Shown here in pieces: positions 16,382-18,727 of a stretch of 18,727 nucleotides of DNA. Position 1 is the first letter of the stretch. Each line of letters opens with the position of its first letter. The position numbers and the translations under genes are program-made. Under the pieces are notes generated by a model that saw only the letters and a program-made list of their open reading frames with translations, searched no databases and had not been told where the DNA came from. This DNA is from an uncultured Prevotellaceae bacterium (GTDB lineage: Bacteria > Bacteroidota > Bacteroidia > Bacteroidales > Bacteroidaceae), in contig CAMHPM010000003.1 in assembly GCA_946187025.1 (NCBI GenBank), forward strand, positions 1 to 18,727, written 5' to 3'.

Positions 16382-17679
16382 GGTGGATTATAGGAATATT
16401 GATGATGGCAGTGTCGTCGGTCTCATGGGCCGAAGGCACTGCCTTGCTCATTTCCGACAGTCGTCAGGTAGAGACGTCGTGGGATTGGTGCCTCACAGAT
16501 GAGTCGCTCGGACTCACGCTCAAGCGCATGACATCGTGCTACGATTGCCATCTCACTTCCCACCAAGGTCTGTCGGCCGATGTGGGTCGCATACTTTCGA
16601 GCCGTAACATCGCCGAACTGCAGCCGGCAGTGGTGTTCCTGCAGCTGGGATGTAACGACACGGCCGACTCGCCCGAACAGCACTCTGCCTACGAATCCAC
16701 TCTTTTCGACTATCCCAGCGGCAAGGTGTGCAACCTGGCCGGTGCCAATGTGCGCCACAAGACCATTGCCGTCTCCAAGGATAACACACAAATCAGCAAT
16801 GCCAATTTTGCCGGTTCCATCTATCGCATTGTCGGGTTTCTGCGCAATGCAGCCCCCGATGCACGTATTTTTTTCCTTCCTCCGGTGAAGTATGGTCAGC
16901 CACTCAGTGCCGACGACTCGCTGAAACTAAGTCAGCAGCGCGAAGTTGCCAATATGCTGTGCATACCTTATGTTGACGACTGGAACACCGTGCGTCGCTA
17001 CGACTTCATCTGGAAACACACACGCCCGCAACTTGGACGTATACTCCTGCTGGGCGACAGCTACTGCCAGCTGCGTAAATGGACCGACCAGCTGGAGCGT
17101 CTGGCCACAGTCGATGCGCTTACCAACATGGGTAAGACCAGTGCCACGCTCAAGGACCGTGGCAACAGCACCAACACCCTCAGCAATCAGCTGGGGCGGA
17201 TACCTGCATCGTGCAATCCCGACATCATCATTGTGGAGGGTGGCATAAACGACGAGGCCGACCCTCAGCGCTTTGTTGACCGGTACGAAGAACTCATAAG
17301 TCAGCCGCGCCGCTCCACTTTCGCCGGTGCCCTGTCTTATATCGTCAGCCGCTTGCGTGTCAGATATCCGAAGGCTCGTATATATGTGGTGACACCCGGC
17401 GGACTCTACTACGGCCATACTGACCAACCATTCGATTTCATTGTGAAAGCCAATCAGATACGTCGTGCCGCCCAGTTGCTGGGTGTGCCGACCATCGACT
17501 GGGATCGCGAGGGACGTCTCACTTTTGCTTTCAACAATTCGCGCGGCACTGGCAATGGCTCCGAGGCCACTCCGTTTATATATAATGTGCCGTCGCGCGA
17601 GACGGGCGACCTGCTGCATCCCAACGAGGTGGGTGCTGTTTTCCTGGCCGAAAACGTGATAAAAGAACTGCGACAATGA
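16378..17679 (+). CDS. Secreted SGNH/GDSL hydrolase with tandem SGNH-like halves
   Basis: This 433-residue protein has a signal peptide (MRWIIGILMMAVSSVSWA). The C-terminal half (about 218-433) is a complete SGNH hydrolase: nucleophile Ser228 in LLLGDSY, GGIND with Asn291, and the Asp411/His414 pair in DLLHPNE. This family removes acetyl or other acyl groups from glycans or lipids. The N-terminal half (about 20-215) repeats the plan, with LLISDSR (Ser28) and LQLGCND (Asn93), but I see no Asp-x-x-His motif at its end, so it is probably a degenerate copy. It overlaps both neighbours by ATGA: the HExxH protein gene before it and pdxB after it. Together with the preceding gene it suggests a pair of secreted enzymes; the substrate, perhaps an acylated polysaccharide, is an inference. 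Confidence 0.9.
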   Translation: MRWIIGILMMAVSSVSWAEGTALLISDSRQVETSWDWCLTDESLGLTLKRMTSCYDCHLTSHQGLSADVGRILSSRNIAELQPAVVFLQLGCNDTADSPEQHSAYESTLFDYPSGKVCNLAGANVRHKTIAVSKDNTQISNANFAGSIYRIVGFLRNAAPDARIFFLPPVKYGQPLSADDSLKLSQQREVANMLCIPYVDDWNTVRRYDFIWKHTRPQLGRILLLGDSYCQLRKWTDQLERLATVDALTNMGKTSATLKDRGNSTNTLSNQLGRIPASCNPDIIIVEGGINDEADPQRFVDRYEELISQPRRSTFAGALSYIVSRLRVRYPKARIYVVTPGGLYYGHTDQPFDFIVKANQIRRAAQLLGVPTIDWDREGRLTFAFNNSRGTGNGSEATPFIYNVPSRETGDLLHPNEVGAVFLAENVIKELRQ

Positions 17680-18656
17680 AAGCGATAATCGACGATAAGA
17701 TACCCTACATACGTGGGCAGATAGAGCTGTTGGTCGGGTCGGTGGTATATATGCCTGGACGCGACATCACAGCCGATGTGGTGCGCGATGCCGACATTCT
17801 CATTGTCCGCACCCGTACCCGTTGCGACCGTCGGTTGCTGCAGGGGTCGAGTGTGCGACTCATCGTCACCGCAACCATAGGCTACGACCACATTGACACC
17901 GCATATTGTCAGTCGGCAGGCATCAGCTGGACCAACTGTCCGGGATGTAATGCCGCTTCGGTGTGCCGCTATGTGATGAATGCACTCACAGTCACCCATC
18001 GGCTGCAGCCGGGCCTTACTGTAGGCATTGTGGGAGTGGGCCATGTAGGTACACTCGTGGCACAAGCAGCACTCGACCACGGAATGCACGTCCTCTTGTG
18101 CGACCCTCCACGCCGCGACCGCGGCGACACCTTCGCCCGACACGAGTGGACCGACATGGAGCGCATTGCTGCCGAGGCCGACATCATCACGTTTCACACA
18201 CCGCTCACCGCGCAGCCTCCATATCCCACACATCATCTTGCCGACTCGGCCTTCTTCCACTCCTTGCGGCGTACGCCACTCATCATCAACGCATCGCGAG
18301 GTGCTGTGGTCGATAACGTGGCTCTGCTTGCAGGCATTGACGAGGGTCTGGTGGCCGATGCAGTGATCGACACGTGGGAGGGTGAACCCGACCTGCTGAA
18401 CCTCGACCTGCTGAAGCGTGTAGCTATAGGCACGCCACATATCGCCGGATATTCGGCCAACGGAAAGGCCAATGCCACGCGCATGTCGCTCATGGCTGTA
18501 GCCCGGTTCTTGGGTGTAGGCTTCACACCGTGCATAAGCCTGCCGCCAGCCGAGCGCCTCACGCCCGATACCCTCGTGGCCGATTCAGAAAGCCTGAAAC
18601 AACAGCCGCAGGCATTCGAGTCGCTGCGCGAACACTACCCCGTGAGGGTGGAGTGA
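17676..18656 (+). CDS. pdxB: 4-phosphoerythronate dehydrogenase (PdxB), short C-terminus
   Basis: This 326-residue cytoplasmic enzyme oxidises 4-phospho-D-erythronate in the DXP-dependent pathway to pyridoxal 5'-phosphate. It aligns with E. coli PdxB throughout: the start (IIDDKIPYIRG), TATIGYDHID and PGCNAASV, the NAD-binding GIVGVGHVG (117-125), LCDPPRRDRGD, ITFHTPL, and the catalytic triad Arg208 (SRGAVVD), Glu235 (WEGEP) and His255 (HIAGYS). E. coli PdxB has 378 residues; here the C-terminal dimerisation region is shortened, ending soon after FESLREHYP, which resembles the FDKLRKNY segment of the E. coli protein. The core is complete, so activity is expected. Its start overlaps the stop of the SGNH hydrolase gene by 4 nt, so it is translationally coupled to secreted-protein genes, an unusual neighbourhood for a vitamin B6 gene. 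Confidence 0.94.
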   Translation: MKAIIDDKIPYIRGQIELLVGSVVYMPGRDITADVVRDADILIVRTRTRCDRRLLQGSSVRLIVTATIGYDHIDTAYCQSAGISWTNCPGCNAASVCRYVMNALTVTHRLQPGLTVGIVGVGHVGTLVAQAALDHGMHVLLCDPPRRDRGDTFARHEWTDMERIAAEADIITFHTPLTAQPPYPTHHLADSAFFHSLRRTPLIINASRGAVVDNVALLAGIDEGLVADAVIDTWEGEPDLLNLDLLKRVAIGTPHIAGYSANGKANATRMSLMAVARFLGVGFTPCISLPPAERLTPDTLVADSESLKQQPQAFESLREHYPVRVE

Positions 18657-18671
18657 TTCACTCTTGCAAAA

Positions 18672-18715
18672 ACGACTGCGCACTCTCGGCCCCGCGACTG
18701 CTCACTCGCAAAACA
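18672..18715. repeat. Second copy of the 22-bp tandem repeat family
   Basis: Two adjacent 22-bp units start at 18672 and 18694. The first contains TGCGCACTCTCGGCC, identical over 15 bp to unit 1 of the repeat at 3719-3806; the second, GCGACTGCTCACTCGC, is more diverged. The unit length and orientation are the same. It begins 15 bp after the pdxB stop and may continue past the window edge. Confidence 0.75.
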
Positions 18716-18727
18716 CAAGGCTCCAAG

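Overview
The window looks like a chromosomal segment from a member of the Bacteroidales, most likely a Prevotellaceae or Muribaculaceae type gut or oral anaerobe. Support comes from a hybrid two-component sensor of the kind typical of Bacteroidota, from several promoters with the Bacteroidota -7 box TAnnTTTG (one with a correctly spaced TTTG at -33), from A-rich gene leaders with little Shine-Dalgarno signal, and from secreted proteins ending in the short 'LxGxR...GKKxxVK' tail common in Prevotella. The genus is an inference.

Layout. (1) Positions 1-3545, minus strand: most of a hybrid two-component system (HTCS) sensor/regulator, its C-terminal end cut by the window edge. It is easily missed because no stop codon lies inside the window. 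(2) 3546-3980: a divergent intergenic region with promoters at both ends and four tandem 22-bp GC-rich repeat units. (3) 3981-4967: a CaCA-family Na+/Ca2+ antiporter. (4) 5198-7757: three tandem FKBP-type peptidyl-prolyl isomerases, predicted to be cytoplasmic, lipid-anchored and soluble periplasmic respectively, closed by a terminator. (5) 8143-11499: a 1118-residue secreted protein with three related beta-sandwich-like modules, helical linkers and a sorting-like tail, with its own promoter and terminator. (6) 11775-18656: a possible long operon with one visible promoter: a helix-hairpin-helix (DUF4332-like) protein, a GT4 and a GT2 glycosyltransferase, a secreted HExxH/DUF4859 protein, a secreted tandem SGNH hydrolase, and PdxB for vitamin B6 synthesis. 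Three junctions overlap by 1-4 nt. (7) 18657-18727: intergenic, carrying the same 22-bp repeat family as region 2.

How the genes fit together. The common theme is the cell envelope and exported proteins: signal sensing (HTCS), proline-isomerase chaperones on both sides of the inner membrane, glycosyltransferases, a secreted protease-like protein and a secreted esterase-like protein. No SusC/SusD pair, glycoside hydrolase, mobile element, tRNA, rRNA or CRISPR array was found. The most notable points are the dispersed 22-bp tandem repeat family, the three-compartment FKBP cluster, the triple-module secreted protein, the duplicated SGNH protein whose N-terminal half lacks the Asp-x-x-His motif, and the coupling of pdxB to secreted-protein genes.
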